Assembly (NCBI GenBank): GCA_022361255.1
Contig: JAKSBG010000519.1
Span: forward strand, 1 to 45,816
Source of the DNA: Verrucomicrobiales bacterium
GTDB lineage: Bacteria > Verrucomicrobiota > Verrucomicrobiia > Verrucomicrobiales > DEV007
Reading direction: 5' to 3'
Length of the DNA: 45,816 nt
In this document: positions 36,705-45,816 of the stretch, one piece after another
Numbering within the stretch: the stretch's first letter is position 1
How the letters are laid out: each line of letters begins with the position of its first letter
Notes under the pieces: model-generated
Told to the model about the DNA's origin: nothing
Databases searched by the model: none
Seen by the model: only the letters and a program-made list of their open reading frames with translations
Translations under genes and position numbers: made by a program

Positions 36705-36739
36705 AATCATTGACCTAACCCTATCAAGTTCCGGGCCTG

Positions 36740-39700
36740 ATGTCTGACCCCGTTGCGCTTAGCCGAAAATTCCTCTCCGATTCCGGAGGCTGGAAGGAAA
36801 TGAAAGAAGCCCGGTCGCTCCACGCGGCCGGAAGAATCGACGACGCTTCGTTTGAAAACGGCGTGCTGGAGGGACTCGTGAAGGACAAGGGCAAAACCTT
36901 TCGGACGCGAATGGAGATTCATTCGCGAACCGATATGGAAAATCACTGCCCCTGCTACCGCGCCCGAAGGGAGGGGATCATTTGTGCACACGCCCTTGCT
37001 GTCGGACTCGAAGTCCTGGAGCCGACGGTAAAGCAAAGATCCGCAACACCGGCAGCGGTGGCGAAGGACGAGAAGAAAATGGCTCTCTCTCCTGACTGGC
37101 CGGAGGCCCGGGAACAGGCGGACAAGAAAACGAAGGCCGCGTCACTGCATCTCGTCCTGCCCCCAAATCTTGCCGCGTCCTGGGCAAAGGGAAGGGTTGC
37201 GATTGGTGTCGAAATCGAGATTGAAGGTGAAAGAAGCCTCCTCAAGGCGGTTCCAAGATCGACAGTTCTGTTTTTTGACGCGGCGGATGCGGCTCTTTAC
37301 CGGGTCCTGCAGCGGATCTCTCCGGAATCAGTCCCCGGGATGTTGTCAGTGACAACGGACGACCTGTCCCGGATTCTCTCCACCATTCCGGGACACGGGG
37401 GAGTTACGCTCGGGCGGGGAGACAGCTTGCGCCTTTCCCACCTTCCCTATAGGCCCTCCCTTTTGCGGAAGTCAGACTTGCGGTTTCGCGTTGACTGGCC
37501 GGACGGCGTGGAGCCTCTGCTCTCATCGATGGCGACGTGGGTACTTTCAGAAGAGAGTTTGCTTCAGCCGGTCGCTCCGGGCCTGGCGGGGGATTTGCAG
37601 GCAGTTTTGGTCGGGGGAATACAAGTTACCCCGGAGCGTGCCGCGAGTGCACTGGCGGAATTTCAGCAGCATTTTGAATGTGATGATCTCAAAATTTCCC
37701 GTCCCGGCGCAGACGTGCGCCTGGAGCTGGAAGGTTCCCTGAATCACCTCGACGCACATCTTTCCTTCGTTTACGGCGACGAAGTGGTTGCTGCGGCGAC
37801 GGATCGTCCATCGGTTCGCGAAACGGTCGCGGGCCTGGAGCTGGCGGATGCTGCGACCGAACGGGAGGCTGTCACGTCGCTGGAGGAAGCCGGTTTTCAA
37901 CGGCGCGGATCAGAAGGTCGGTGGGTGCTGAAAGACAAGGAAGCGATCCTTCAGTTCCTCGCACACGGTTTTCCCCGTTTCCAAAACCGGTTTCAAATCT
38001 CGACAGGCGAGCGTTTCGACCACGCCCTCGGGCAGGTTGAGCCGATCGAAACGCAGATGGAATTTCAGTCGAGCGGGGAAGACTGGTTTTCGATGGAGCT
38101 GGAGTTCGGAACCGCATCGGGAGCATCCATCCCGCGGCAGGAAATCGATCGACTTCTGCGAATGGGGCAGGGCAGCAAGCCTCTCGACGGAGGGAAAATT
38201 GCTGTGCTCGACCGTACGCTGGCGGACAGTTTTGATGAAATTTTAAGCGATTGCGAGCCGGAGCAAATCGCCCCCGGAACCTATCGGGTCGATCAATCAC
38301 AGGCAGGTTATCTAAAGGAGACGGCAAAGGATTTTTCCTTTCAAACGAGCGGCGCAGTGCCCTGGCAAACCACGGAAGAAGGAATCGAGTTTTACGACCT
38401 TTCGGATGACCTGACAGCAACTTTGCGGCCGTATCAGCTTGCAGGAGTCGAATGGATGCAGGGACTGGCGTCGCAGGGGATGGGGGGAATCCTTGCCGAT
38501 GACATGGGTCTCGGAAAGACTTTGCAGACGCTGTCTTTTCTCTACTCGGTCGGAGGCACTTCGCTGGTGGTTTGCCCGTCCTCACTGGTTTTCAACTGGG
38601 TCGCAGAGGCAGAGAAATTCACTCCGGAATTGAAAGCCGTTGCGATCGAGGGGCCGAACCGGGAGAAAATTCTCTCGGAGAACGACGATGCGGATATCTT
38701 TGTAACGAGCTATGCCCTCCTTCGGAGGGATGAGGCCGTGTGGGCGGAGCGTGATTTCGATGTCGTGATTCTGGACGAAGCGCAGCACATCAAAAATCCG
38801 GAGGCCCAGGTCAGCAAGGCAGCCCATCGGCTCAGCGGGACCTATCGCTTCGCGCTCACGGGAACACCGGTGGAGAACTCGGTTCGAGATTTATGGTCGA
38901 TCACGCAATTCGCGCTTCCGGGTTATCTCGGCAGGAGAAAGGATTTTGCGGAGCGTTTTGAGAAGCCCCTTTCTTCCAGTGATCCTTCCGCGCAGGTTCG
39001 GGACCGGCTTTCGCGGAGACTGCGACCGGTAGTCCTTCGACGCCTCAAGAGCGATGTCGCAAAGGATCTTCCGGAGAAAATCGAACAGGTCGTCTATTGT
39101 GACCTGAAGCCAAAACAACGCGAAATATACGAGGCCCTTCTTCGCGAAAGCCGCTCTGCTATTCTTGATGCGGACGGAGGTCGACAACGCATGCTCGCGC
39201 TGACAGCTTTGCTCAGACTGCGGCAAACATGCTGTGACCTGCGCCTTCTGGGGATGCAGGAGGTGAAAGACGAAGACGCTTCGGTGAAGGCAGATGCTCT
39301 TGGTGAGCTGCTGGACGAGGCAATTGAAGGCGGCCATCGTGTTCTCGTGTTCAGTCAGTTTGTGGAGATGCTCCAGATCCTGGTGCCGGATCTCGCCGCA
39401 AAAGGAGTCGACTTCTGCTACCTCGACGGTTCAACGCGCAACCGCAGTGAGGTGGTGAAACGTTTTCAGGAAAACGAGGTGCCGGTGTTTCTCATCAGTT
39501 TAAAGGCGGGTGGTGTCGGTCTCAACCTGACGGCGGCAGACACGGTGATTCACGTCGACCCGTGGTGGAACCCGGCTGTGGAAGCGCAGGCGACGGACCG
39601 GGCTCACCGGATTGGACAGACGAATGTGGTAACGAGTTACAAACTGATCACGCGGGGAACGGTGGAGGAAAAAATCCTCGCCTTGCAGAACCGGAAGCGG

Positions 39701-39778
39701 GAAATGACGGAAGCCCTGTTGAACGAGGCCGGGGATGCGGGACTCAGCGAAGGGGAGCTGCTGGAGCTGTTGCAATAA
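36740..39778 (+). CDS. SNF2-family helicase with SWIM zinc finger
   Basis: A 1012-residue ATP-driven DNA translocase. Near the N-terminus is a SWIM finger, CPCYRARREGIICAHA (Cys70, Cys72, Cys82, His84). Residues about 100-530 are a poorly conserved middle region. The SNF2 motor follows: LRPYQLAGVEWMQGL, Walker A DDMGLGKT near 587, DEAQHIKNP near 679, LTGTPVENS and the helicase C-terminal half with FSQFVEMLQIL, LISLKAGGVGLNLT and RAHRIGQT. This SWIM-plus-SNF2 layout is common in PVC bacteria. Ends in a clear terminator; divergent from the MFS gene. Confidence 0.95.
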   Translation: MSDPVALSRKFLSDSGGWKEMKEARSLHAAGRIDDASFENGVLEGLVKDKGKTFRTRMEIHSRTDMENHCPCYRARREGIICAHALAVGLEVLEPTVKQRSATPAAVAKDEKKMALSPDWPEAREQADKKTKAASLHLVLPPNLAASWAKGRVAIGVEIEIEGERSLLKAVPRSTVLFFDAADAALYRVLQRISPESVPGMLSVTTDDLSRILSTIPGHGGVTLGRGDSLRLSHLPYRPSLLRKSDLRFRVDWPDGVEPLLSSMATWVLSEESLLQPVAPGLAGDLQAVLVGGIQVTPERAASALAEFQQHFECDDLKISRPGADVRLELEGSLNHLDAHLSFVYGDEVVAAATDRPSVRETVAGLELADAATEREAVTSLEEAGFQRRGSEGRWVLKDKEAILQFLAHGFPRFQNRFQISTGERFDHALGQVEPIETQMEFQSSGEDWFSMELEFGTASGASIPRQEIDRLLRMGQGSKPLDGGKIAVLDRTLADSFDEILSDCEPEQIAPGTYRVDQSQAGYLKETAKDFSFQTSGAVPWQTTEEGIEFYDLSDDLTATLRPYQLAGVEWMQGLASQGMGGILADDMGLGKTLQTLSFLYSVGGTSLVVCPSSLVFNWVAEAEKFTPELKAVAIEGPNREKILSENDDADIFVTSYALLRRDEAVWAERDFDVVILDEAQHIKNPEAQVSKAAHRLSGTYRFALTGTPVENSVRDLWSITQFALPGYLGRRKDFAERFEKPLSSSDPSAQVRDRLSRRLRPVVLRRLKSDVAKDLPEKIEQVVYCDLKPKQREIYEALLRESRSAILDADGGRQRMLALTALLRLRQTCCDLRLLGMQEVKDEDASVKADALGELLDEAIEGGHRVLVFSQFVEMLQILVPDLAAKGVDFCYLDGSTRNRSEVVKRFQENEVPVFLISLKAGGVGLNLTAADTVIHVDPWWNPAVEAQATDRAHRIGQTNVVTSYKLITRGTVEEKILALQNRKREMTEALLNEAGDAGLSEGELLELLQ

Positions 39779-39781
39779 AAA

Positions 39782-39810
39782 AGCCCCGACCTTGCGGACG
39801 GGGCTCTTTT
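39782..39810. terminator. Bidirectional intrinsic terminator
   Basis: AGCCCCG (39782-39788) pairs perfectly with CGGGGCT (39799-39805); CTTTT follows on the plus strand and an A run (39777-39782) precedes it, giving a U tract for minus-strand transcripts too. It lies between the convergent SNF2 and Gfo/Idh/MocA genes. Confidence 0.85.
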
Positions 39811-39833
39811 GAAGACTTTTGGGCAAAGTAGGA

Positions 39834-41267
39834 TCAGGCCTTTTTACCTTTTTCTTTCTTCTGAGCTGCCTTGTCCCAGGGAAGCTTCCACTGACCGGGA
39901 ACGGCGATGGCGTAATCGCCATTTTCGTCCGGCTTGACGGGAGCTTCGGCGTTGAAGTCGAACTCCTCGGGCATGATGGAGAAGTCAGACTCAACTGCCT
40001 TGTCCCAGTCGACGACCTTGCCGCTGTAGCTGGCGAGCCGTCCGAGAACGGAAGTGAAAGAACTCTTTGCGCCGTAGTAGGCGTTGTTGAGCGGTTTGTC
40101 CTCCTGGATATGACGATAGAGCTCGTCGTGCTCCACCTGATAGGGGGAAACCGGGGTGCGTGGAGCGCGGTATTGCCACTTCACTTCTTTCCCGCTCGGG
40201 TCAGTGATACGGGTCTTGTTGCCTTCGAGGTAAAGGATTCCTTCGGTTCCGTGAATTTCTTCAGCAACTTTGTTGTCGCAACCGGGAAGGTGGCGGCACT
40301 GGCTCGCCATGACAACGTTGTTGTGCTCGGGGCCGTAGCGGAATTCGACGGAGTGGTGATCAAAGATCTCCCCGACTGAGGCGGGTTCCGATCCGGCACG
40401 ACCTCCGAAGCCGTATCCGGAAATCGGGTTTCCTCCGGCGACGGGGTCACCGCTTACGAACCAGTTGATGACGTCGATATTGTGAACGTGCTGCTCGGCA
40501 ATATGATCGCCGCAGAGCCAGTTGAAATGGTACCAGTTCCGCATCTGATACTCCATTTCGGTCCACCCCGGTTCGCGGGAAATGATCCAGGGACGACGGG
40601 TGTTCCACCAGGCGTAACCGGCAACAATTTCACCGATGAGACCTTCTTCGTGAACCTTTTTGAAAGCAGTGAGGTAGGAATCCTCGTAGTGACGCTGGAG
40701 GCCAACGACGACCTTGCGGTTCTGCTGGTCGGCGCGCTTCGCCGCTTCAATCACCTGGTTGAAGCCTTTCGCGTCAACACAGACAGGCTTCTCCATGAAA
40801 ACGTGCTTGTTCTGCTGAATCGCATAGTCGAAGTGAATCGGACGGAAGCCGGGAGGCGTTGCGATACAGACGAGGTCTACCTGATCGATGACTGCTTTGT
40901 AGGCATCAAATCCGGCATACTGGCGACTGGCCGGAACGTCGAACTGCTTTTCTTTGCCCTGGCTTTCGAGTTGCTTGCGAATCACGGGAAGTCCTTTTCC
41001 TCGCGGGCCGGTTCCGTCGATTTTGTCCTGAAAGGCGTCCGCAACCGCGACAAGGTGTGCGCTGTCATTGGCGGTGAGGTTCTGCACAATCGCGCCGGAA
41101 TTCCGGCCGCCGACACCTACCATACCGACTTTGATCTGATCGCTTCCGGCAACCTGTGCGGAAATTTCTACGGGCAGGGCTGATGCAGCAGCTCCCACTG
41201 TGGCGGCACCGGCAACGAATTTGCGGCGGCTGACGCTGGACTTCTGTTCTGTTTTTTCTTCAGTCAT
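39834..41267 (-). CDS. Tat-exported Gfo/Idh/MocA family oxidoreductase
   Basis: From ATG 41267 the protein has 477 residues. It opens with a Tat signal SSVSRRKFVAGAATVG (twin Arg14-Arg15), then a Rossmann domain VGMVGVGGRNSG, and EKPVCVDAK, the Gfo/Idh/MocA motif with the catalytic Lys of EKP. HVHNIDVINWFVSG is the second family motif. Probably an NAD(P)-dependent sugar or inositol oxidoreductase acting outside the cytoplasm; substrate unknown. The Lys-rich C-terminus is unusual. The upstream ATG at 41372 adds 35 unlikely residues. Confidence 0.92.
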   Translation of the reverse strand: MTEEKTEQKSSVSRRKFVAGAATVGAAASALPVEISAQVAGSDQIKVGMVGVGGRNSGAIVQNLTANDSAHLVAVADAFQDKIDGTGPRGKGLPVIRKQLESQGKEKQFDVPASRQYAGFDAYKAVIDQVDLVCIATPPGFRPIHFDYAIQQNKHVFMEKPVCVDAKGFNQVIEAAKRADQQNRKVVVGLQRHYEDSYLTAFKKVHEEGLIGEIVAGYAWWNTRRPWIISREPGWTEMEYQMRNWYHFNWLCGDHIAEQHVHNIDVINWFVSGDPVAGGNPISGYGFGGRAGSEPASVGEIFDHHSVEFRYGPEHNNVVMASQCRHLPGCDNKVAEEIHGTEGILYLEGNKTRITDPSGKEVKWQYRAPRTPVSPYQVEHDELYRHIQEDKPLNNAYYGAKSSFTSVLGRLASYSGKVVDWDKAVESDFSIMPEEFDFNAEAPVKPDENGDYAIAVPGQWKLPWDKAAQKKEKGKKA

Positions 41268-41329
41268 AAAATTTTCGTAATGAGAAGGGATTTCTTTCGG
41301 GGACTCCCAAAAAGGTATCAACTGGATTG

Positions 41330-41367
41330 GCGCAACGCAATGCAATCCTTGCGCGAGCCTGCGCGCA
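41330..41367. promoter_or_regulatory. Overlapping competing hairpins between recG and the oxidoreductase gene
   Basis: GCGCAA (41330-41335) pairs with TTGCGC (41349-41354); TGCGCG (41350-41355) pairs with CGCGCA (41362-41367). They share bases, so only one can form. They lie in the 189-nt gap upstream of the oxidoreductase, where the minus-strand leader would be; attenuation or termination after recG is possible but unproven. Confidence 0.25.
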
Positions 41368-41456
41368 TTCATGTAACTCCGGCTTCAGCAGGCAGGAGAC
41401 ATTCTTCCGCCCCGATCAAGGCCGGCTCGTTTCCTCCTCCGGCGGTAGCGGAACCC

Positions 41457-43508
41457 CTACGCTGGACTGCCCCTGTGAGTTTCCTCCCCCTCCCTATCGC
41501 TCTCCAGTATCCTCTCTGCTATCTCTTTCGCCTGCTCAACCAGTTTCGTGTCTCCGAGGAAATCGCCAAACTTCAAGTCCGGCAATCCACTTTGCTGTGT
41601 TCCCAAAACTTCTCCGGGTCCCCGCTGGCGAAGGTCCTCGTCGGCAATACGGAAACCGTCGCGGGTTTCTTCGAGAACGCGGAGCCGTTCTCTCGCTTCA
41701 GCAGCATCCGGATCAATCATGAGGACACAAAAACTCTTGTGCCGGCCACGCCCGATTCGACCCCGCAGCTGATGAATCTGCGCGAGTCCGAAACGTTCCG
41801 CGTTGTAGATCAGCATCACATTTGCATTCGGCACATCGACACCGACTTCGATGACTGTGGTGGAAACAAGAACCTGTGCTTGCCCCGAGCGGAACTCCCC
41901 CATAACAGATTCTTTCTCCTCCGGTGTCATTTTTCCGTGAAGCAGAACGAGTTTTGCTTCCGGCAGCCGTTTTTTCCAGGCTTCAAATTCGACGGTGGCT
42001 GCATTCGCCTTCAGCTTTTCTGACTCTTCGATCAGGGGATAAACCACATAAGCCTGACGGCCTTCCCTGAGTTGATCCCGGAGAAAGCCAGTGGCTTGTT
42101 CCGTCTGGGAAGTAAGCCGGATCCCGGTGATGATCCTTCCCCGTCCGGGAGGAAGCTCGTCGAGAATAGATACGTCGAGATCTCCGTAAAAAGCGAGAGC
42201 AAGCGTGCGTGGAATGGGAGTTGCGGTCATGACAAGAACATCCGGGGTGTCACCCCGTTCGATGAGTGACTGTCTCTGCGCGACCCCGAATTTGTGCTGC
42301 TCATCAATTACCGCAAGGCCGAGACCGTTGGCGAACCCTTCTTTATCGTGGATAAGAGCATGAGTGCCAATAGTGAGGCTGCCTTTCGCCATTTTCCCCG
42401 CATTTCCGGAGAACAGCGGGAGATCACCACCAGCTGCGCGATTCCCCGTTTTCAGTTTTACTTCGATGCCGAGCGGTTCAAACCAGCTTTGAAATGTCTG
42501 AAAATGCTGTTCCGCGAGTATCTGAGTGGGAGCCATCAGCGCAGCATCAAATCCCGCCTCGACGACAAGAGAAACGGCCGCCGCCGCGACAAGAGTCTTT
42601 CCGGCCCCGACATCCCCCTGAAGCAGGCGAACCATCGGTTCCCGGGCGGAAAGATCCGTACGGATTTCCTCGATTGTTCGACACTGCGCCCCGGTTGGCT
42701 CGAAAGGAAGCTGATCCTGCAATTCCTGCCACAGGTTTCCATGCCCGGCATGTACGGCTCCTCCCGATTCCCTGTGTTGACTGCGACGCTTTTGCAGAAC
42801 GAGTTGCAACCGGGCAAATTCTTCCAGAGCGAGGTAGCGACGCGCCGGCTCCAAATCCTCCATGGAATCAGGATAGTGAATTCCGCGAATTGCACGGGCC
42901 TTGCTGAGCCCGCCCGGACAAGCCCCGGGAGGTAGCCACTCCGGTGGTAAATCATCAGGAAGATCCGATAAGACTCGATATGCGAGAGTGCGTAAAGGCT
43001 TCTGTGAAACACCGGAAACAAGAGGATAAATGGGTACGATGCGCCCCATGTGAGCTTCGCTGGCAGATGTGTCGCCATCCACAATCTCGAAATCAGGATG
43101 ATCAATGACAAGCCGCCTGCCGCTCCATTTCGGTTGTCCAAACAGCACCATTTCGTGGCCGACTGTTATGATCTTTTGAATGTAAGCGAGATTGAACCAG
43201 CGAAGTACAATTCGATTCCCAAGAACATTAGCTCCCCCCTTCGGCTCAACGATAGCTTCAAACCAACGACGCCCGCGGCCCTTTCCAAACCGGCTGGAAC
43301 AATCAACCACCTCAATATGGAGGCACACAGGATGCTCAGTGGGTCCTTCCGGGAAAGTATCAAAGTGACGTCGATCCTCGTATCGACGCGGATAATGCTG
43401 CAGTAAATCACCGACCGAATGCAGCCCCATTTTCCCCATTCCATCCCGCATCTTCTTATCGATCCGGACACTTCCGACCTCGTTGAGCGGCGTATCAAGA
43501 GTCAACAT
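41457..43508 (-). CDS. recG: ATP-dependent DNA helicase RecG
   Basis: Remodels stalled replication forks and branch-migrates Holliday junctions. The 683-residue protein has the N-terminal wedge/OB domain (VGDLLQHYPRRYEDRR), Walker A GDVGAGKT, DEQHKFGVAQR (the DExH box), TATPIPRTLAL and the C-terminal FGLAQIHQLRGRIGRG. Full length. Downstream of trkH with 3 nt between, so likely in one operon with trkA-trkH. Confidence 0.97.
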   Translation of the reverse strand: MLTLDTPLNEVGSVRIDKKMRDGMGKMGLHSVGDLLQHYPRRYEDRRHFDTFPEGPTEHPVCLHIEVVDCSSRFGKGRGRRWFEAIVEPKGGANVLGNRIVLRWFNLAYIQKIITVGHEMVLFGQPKWSGRRLVIDHPDFEIVDGDTSASEAHMGRIVPIYPLVSGVSQKPLRTLAYRVLSDLPDDLPPEWLPPGACPGGLSKARAIRGIHYPDSMEDLEPARRYLALEEFARLQLVLQKRRSQHRESGGAVHAGHGNLWQELQDQLPFEPTGAQCRTIEEIRTDLSAREPMVRLLQGDVGAGKTLVAAAAVSLVVEAGFDAALMAPTQILAEQHFQTFQSWFEPLGIEVKLKTGNRAAGGDLPLFSGNAGKMAKGSLTIGTHALIHDKEGFANGLGLAVIDEQHKFGVAQRQSLIERGDTPDVLVMTATPIPRTLALAFYGDLDVSILDELPPGRGRIITGIRLTSQTEQATGFLRDQLREGRQAYVVYPLIEESEKLKANAATVEFEAWKKRLPEAKLVLLHGKMTPEEKESVMGEFRSGQAQVLVSTTVIEVGVDVPNANVMLIYNAERFGLAQIHQLRGRIGRGRHKSFCVLMIDPDAAEARERLRVLEETRDGFRIADEDLRQRGPGEVLGTQQSGLPDLKFGDFLGDTKLVEQAKEIAERILESDREGEETHRGSPA

Positions 43509-43511
43509 GAG

Positions 43512-44993
43512 CTAGTATTTCTTCCACAGAGACGGCACGAAGAGAACCAGCAGAGCAAAGAACTCTAAACGCCCCAGGATCATGAGGAAACTCAGGACAA
43601 TCTTGGTAGGCGGGTTGAGAAAACCGAAGTTTTCCGCCGGGCCTACCGCGTCAAATCCGGGACCGATATTGAAGAGTGTGGCGAACACACATCCGATCGT
43701 CGAAATCATGTTCAACTGGGGCTCCAGTAATGATACAAGGACACAGGAAGCTCCCGTCATAACGAAACCCATCGCGATGAAAAAAGAAGTAGTCGCAAAA
43801 ACCCGCTCGTCTGGAGCCACCCCGTTGAGACGTGTGCGAAAAACCTGATTCGGACGGAAAGACTGGATCAATTCACGACGGGCCGTCTTCACAAATAGAA
43901 TGACACGGTTCATCTTCACTCCACCGGCAGTAGATCCGGCGCACCCACCAATGAGCATCACCAGCATCAACAACATCTTCGAAAACAGAGGCCATGAAGC
44001 ATAATCAGAATTTCCAAATCCCGTGGTGGATGCCAGAGACACTACGTTGAAGAATCCATCGTGCAGAGCCCTCCGAAACCCGAAGTGCGTCGATGCAAAC
44101 ATCAGGTCGAGAGCGATTGCCAGAATCGCAATAACTAAAAGAATGAAATAATAGCGAGCTTCCTCCTCCGCTTTCAACCGCTTCCAATTTCGATTCAGAG
44201 CAAAAACATAAAGCATGAAACCGATCGACGAGAGGAACATGAATAGCGCGACCCACAACTCGATCCAGATATTGTCGTAGTGCCCGATGCTGGCATTCTT
44301 CGGGCTGAATCCCCCCGTCGCAATGGTGCACATAGCGTGGCACAAGGATTCGAAAACCGACATACCAAGAGCGCTCAATCCGAGCGTGCAGATAGCAGTC
44401 AGCGACAGATATACTTTCAGCAGGGTAAAGGCGAGATCGCGAATTCTGGCAGCACCGGCATCGGAAATATTGATACTGGACTCCTGCTGCACCAACGATC
44501 GGCTGCCAACCCCGAGAAACGAGAGCACTGCGACAAAAACCACAAGGATACCAATCCCCCCGAGCCACTGGGAGACTGATCGCCACAGTAGTATCGCGAG
44601 CGGAAAGCTTTCGATATCACTCATGATCGTTGAGCCGGTAGTCGTAAATCCTGACACAGATTCAAAAAAAGCATCGAAGAACCCAAGACCCGGCTCACAC
44701 AGCATGTAGGGCAGCATACCGAGCAATGAAATCTGGATCCAGCTCAGTCCCACGATGATCATCGCCTCACGCCGCAATACTTCCTGGCTACAACGGATAC
44801 CGGGCAAAAAGAGCAGAAATCCGAACCCTATCGCAATGGCGGAAGAAAGAGCCATAGCCCGACTCGCAGATTCGTTTCCCGGTGTTGGGTCCAGCTTCCA
44901 TTGGAACCAGGCATAACCCCAGCAAGCGACGAGAGCCAAACCAAGTATGACGGCAAGAGCACCCAGAGTTTTGGCGATGATGCGATAATTCAT
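43512..44993 (-). CDS. trkH: Trk-type potassium uptake protein TrkH
   Basis: K+-translocating subunit in the inner membrane. The 493-residue protein has the four pore loops of the family with filter residues in FTTTGSTIM, ATGGFSPK, TTGFGNSD and NIGPGFDAV, each with the key Gly. The loop GGCAGSTAGGVKMNR is a conserved hallmark. Its start overlaps the trkA stop by one base (TGATG), so the genes are translationally coupled. Confidence 0.97.
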   Translation of the reverse strand: MNYRIIAKTLGALAVILGLALVACWGYAWFQWKLDPTPGNESASRAMALSSAIAIGFGFLLFLPGIRCSQEVLRREAMIIVGLSWIQISLLGMLPYMLCEPGLGFFDAFFESVSGFTTTGSTIMSDIESFPLAILLWRSVSQWLGGIGILVVFVAVLSFLGVGSRSLVQQESSINISDAGAARIRDLAFTLLKVYLSLTAICTLGLSALGMSVFESLCHAMCTIATGGFSPKNASIGHYDNIWIELWVALFMFLSSIGFMLYVFALNRNWKRLKAEEEARYYFILLVIAILAIALDLMFASTHFGFRRALHDGFFNVVSLASTTGFGNSDYASWPLFSKMLLMLVMLIGGCAGSTAGGVKMNRVILFVKTARRELIQSFRPNQVFRTRLNGVAPDERVFATTSFFIAMGFVMTGASCVLVSLLEPQLNMISTIGCVFATLFNIGPGFDAVGPAENFGFLNPPTKIVLSFLMILGRLEFFALLVLFVPSLWKKY

Positions 44994-45816
44994 CAGGGAG
45001 CAACCAACTTGAGAAACTCTCGTTTCGCCCTGGGTCGTACCAGAGCATACAAACTGTCACCGGCTTTGATGACATCTTCTGCCGCAGGAACCTGCCCCCG
45101 TGCACCATGGAGCAACGCGACGAGCACGCAGTCAGTCGGCCAGGAAATTTCCCGAACACTTTTGCCAGCTGCCTTGGAATTCTCACAGACTGAAGACTCA
45201 ATCAACTCGACCCCTTCCAAACGCTGCACAAGATGAAAACGATCTGAAGTAATGAATCTGGCGAGATCTTTTCGGCTCGCTTCACGTGGACTGACTGCGG
45301 CAAGAATTCCCATTTTCTCACCGAATCCAGTCATCGTATCTGCATAGTCCGCACGGTGTATCAAAGGAAGGCAGTAATTCGTTCCCAGGCTGTGCGCCTG
45401 CAGACAAGTCATGACGTTGTCTTCGTCGACATCTGTTACTGCAATGAAAAAATCTGCGTCACCGATTCTCTCCTCTTTCATCTCGGCAATCGAAGTGGCA
45501 TCCGCATTGAGAATCGTAACGTTCGTCAAAAGATCACTGAGCTCGCGACACCGTTCGGCATTGGATTCGATGATCCGAATCCGGCAATTCCAACTCTCCA
45601 GTGACTGCGCCAAAGAAAAGCCGTATTCACCGCCCCCAAAGATCACAATATTGCTCTTTTGGTCTTTCCCACTCCGGTTCTGCAGTCGCAGGACGGTATC
45701 ATGCAGTCTGGAAGGTTCTCCGAAAAGAGTGACCTGATCTCCGGTCATTAGAACATCTTCTGCTGACGGAACAATTGTTTCCGACCCACGGGTAATCGCA
45801 CCAACCCGGACTCTCG
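44993..45816 (-). CDS. trkA: Trk potassium uptake regulator TrkA, C-terminal part, cut by window edge
   Basis: NAD(H)-binding RCK protein that gates TrkH. The frame continues to the right edge, past the internal Met at 45748, through VGAITRGSETIVPSAEDVL, the TrkA_C pattern, so the gene begins outside. Next comes a second RCK Rossmann core (IVIFGGGEYGFSLAQSL, with Glu-containing beta2 IIESNAERC) and a final TrkA_C domain to the stop at 44993. At least 274 residues lie inside the window; two tandem RCK units are normal for TrkA. Confidence 0.95.
   Translation of the reverse strand, partial: RVRVGAITRGSETIVPSAEDVLMTGDQVTLFGEPSRLHDTVLRLQNRSGKDQKSNIVIFGGGEYGFSLAQSLESWNCRIRIIESNAERCRELSDLLTNVTILNADATSIAEMKEERIGDADFFIAVTDVDEDNVMTCLQAHSLGTNYCLPLIHRADYADTMTGFGEKMGILAAVSPREASRKDLARFITSDRFHLVQRLEGVELIESSVCENSKAAGKSVREISWPTDCVLVALLHGARGQVPAAEDVIKAGDSLYALVRPRAKREFLKLVAP

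Overview
This window reads as a chromosomal segment of a Gram-negative bacterium of the PVC superphylum, most likely a Verrucomicrobiota member (inference). The grounds are a secreted protein that starts with an SHD1-like module, a SWIM-finger SNF2 helicase, a formylglycine-type sulfatase next to an ECF sigma factor, a Tat-exported Gfo/Idh/MocA oxidoreductase, a long-form IspH and weak use of Shine-Dalgarno sites. Most genes are housekeeping. No prophage, CRISPR array, tRNA or rRNA is visible.

Left part (1-23160). The window opens inside the 3' end of a REP-associated tyrosine transposase, followed by a perfect inverted pair of 27-nt REP-like elements, then alaS on the minus strand. Divergent from alaS are icd (monomeric NADP isocitrate dehydrogenase) and trmB. 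Next is a long minus-strand cluster, in transcription order: aspartate aminotransferase, GNAT acetyltransferase, a frameshifted inositol monophosphatase gene, ispF, cdaA (diadenylate cyclase), a tiny CdaR-like membrane protein, glmM, bioD and a membrane-anchored GrpE-like protein. holA and an SHD1-type secreted protein lie on the plus strand. A second minus-strand series follows: sulfatase, ECF sigma, mazG, lipoprotein, STAS protein, GAF-SpoIIE phosphatase, grpE, dnaJ. The left part ends in the C-terminal 144 codons of an ArnA/UXS-type NAD-dependent epimerase.

Junction (about 23160-23168). The epimerase on the minus strand and a TPR membrane protein on the plus strand are both cut at their N-termini at one point, which coincides with a GAATTC site. 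This is either a rearrangement breakpoint or a cloning/assembly chimera, so linkage across it should not be trusted without checking.

Right part (23166-45816). It holds queF-queC (queuosine precursor), a MotB-like OmpA protein, a lipase-maturation-factor-like protein with a DUF4157-like partner, an L,D-transpeptidase and ispH, an intergenic region with a strong promoter and terminator-like hairpins (candidate small RNA), a 120-bp tandem repeat, recA with a Lys/Ala/Ser-rich N-terminal extension and an array of GTTC/GAAC half-sites upstream, trpS, an OB-fold secreted protein, a DUF4190-type membrane protein, an MFS transporter, the SNF2 helicase with a clear bidirectional terminator, a Gfo/Idh/MocA oxidoreductase, and trkA-trkH-recG. 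trkA runs off the right edge.

Together the genes serve translation (alaS, trpS, trmB, queC/F), isoprenoids (ispF, ispH), cell wall and c-di-AMP signalling with K+ uptake (glmM, cdaA, ldt, trkAH), chaperones (grpE, dnaJ, GrpE-like), partner-switch signalling (STAS, SpoIIE phosphatase) and DNA repair (recA, recG, holA). Short inverted repeats sit at nearly every convergent gene junction.
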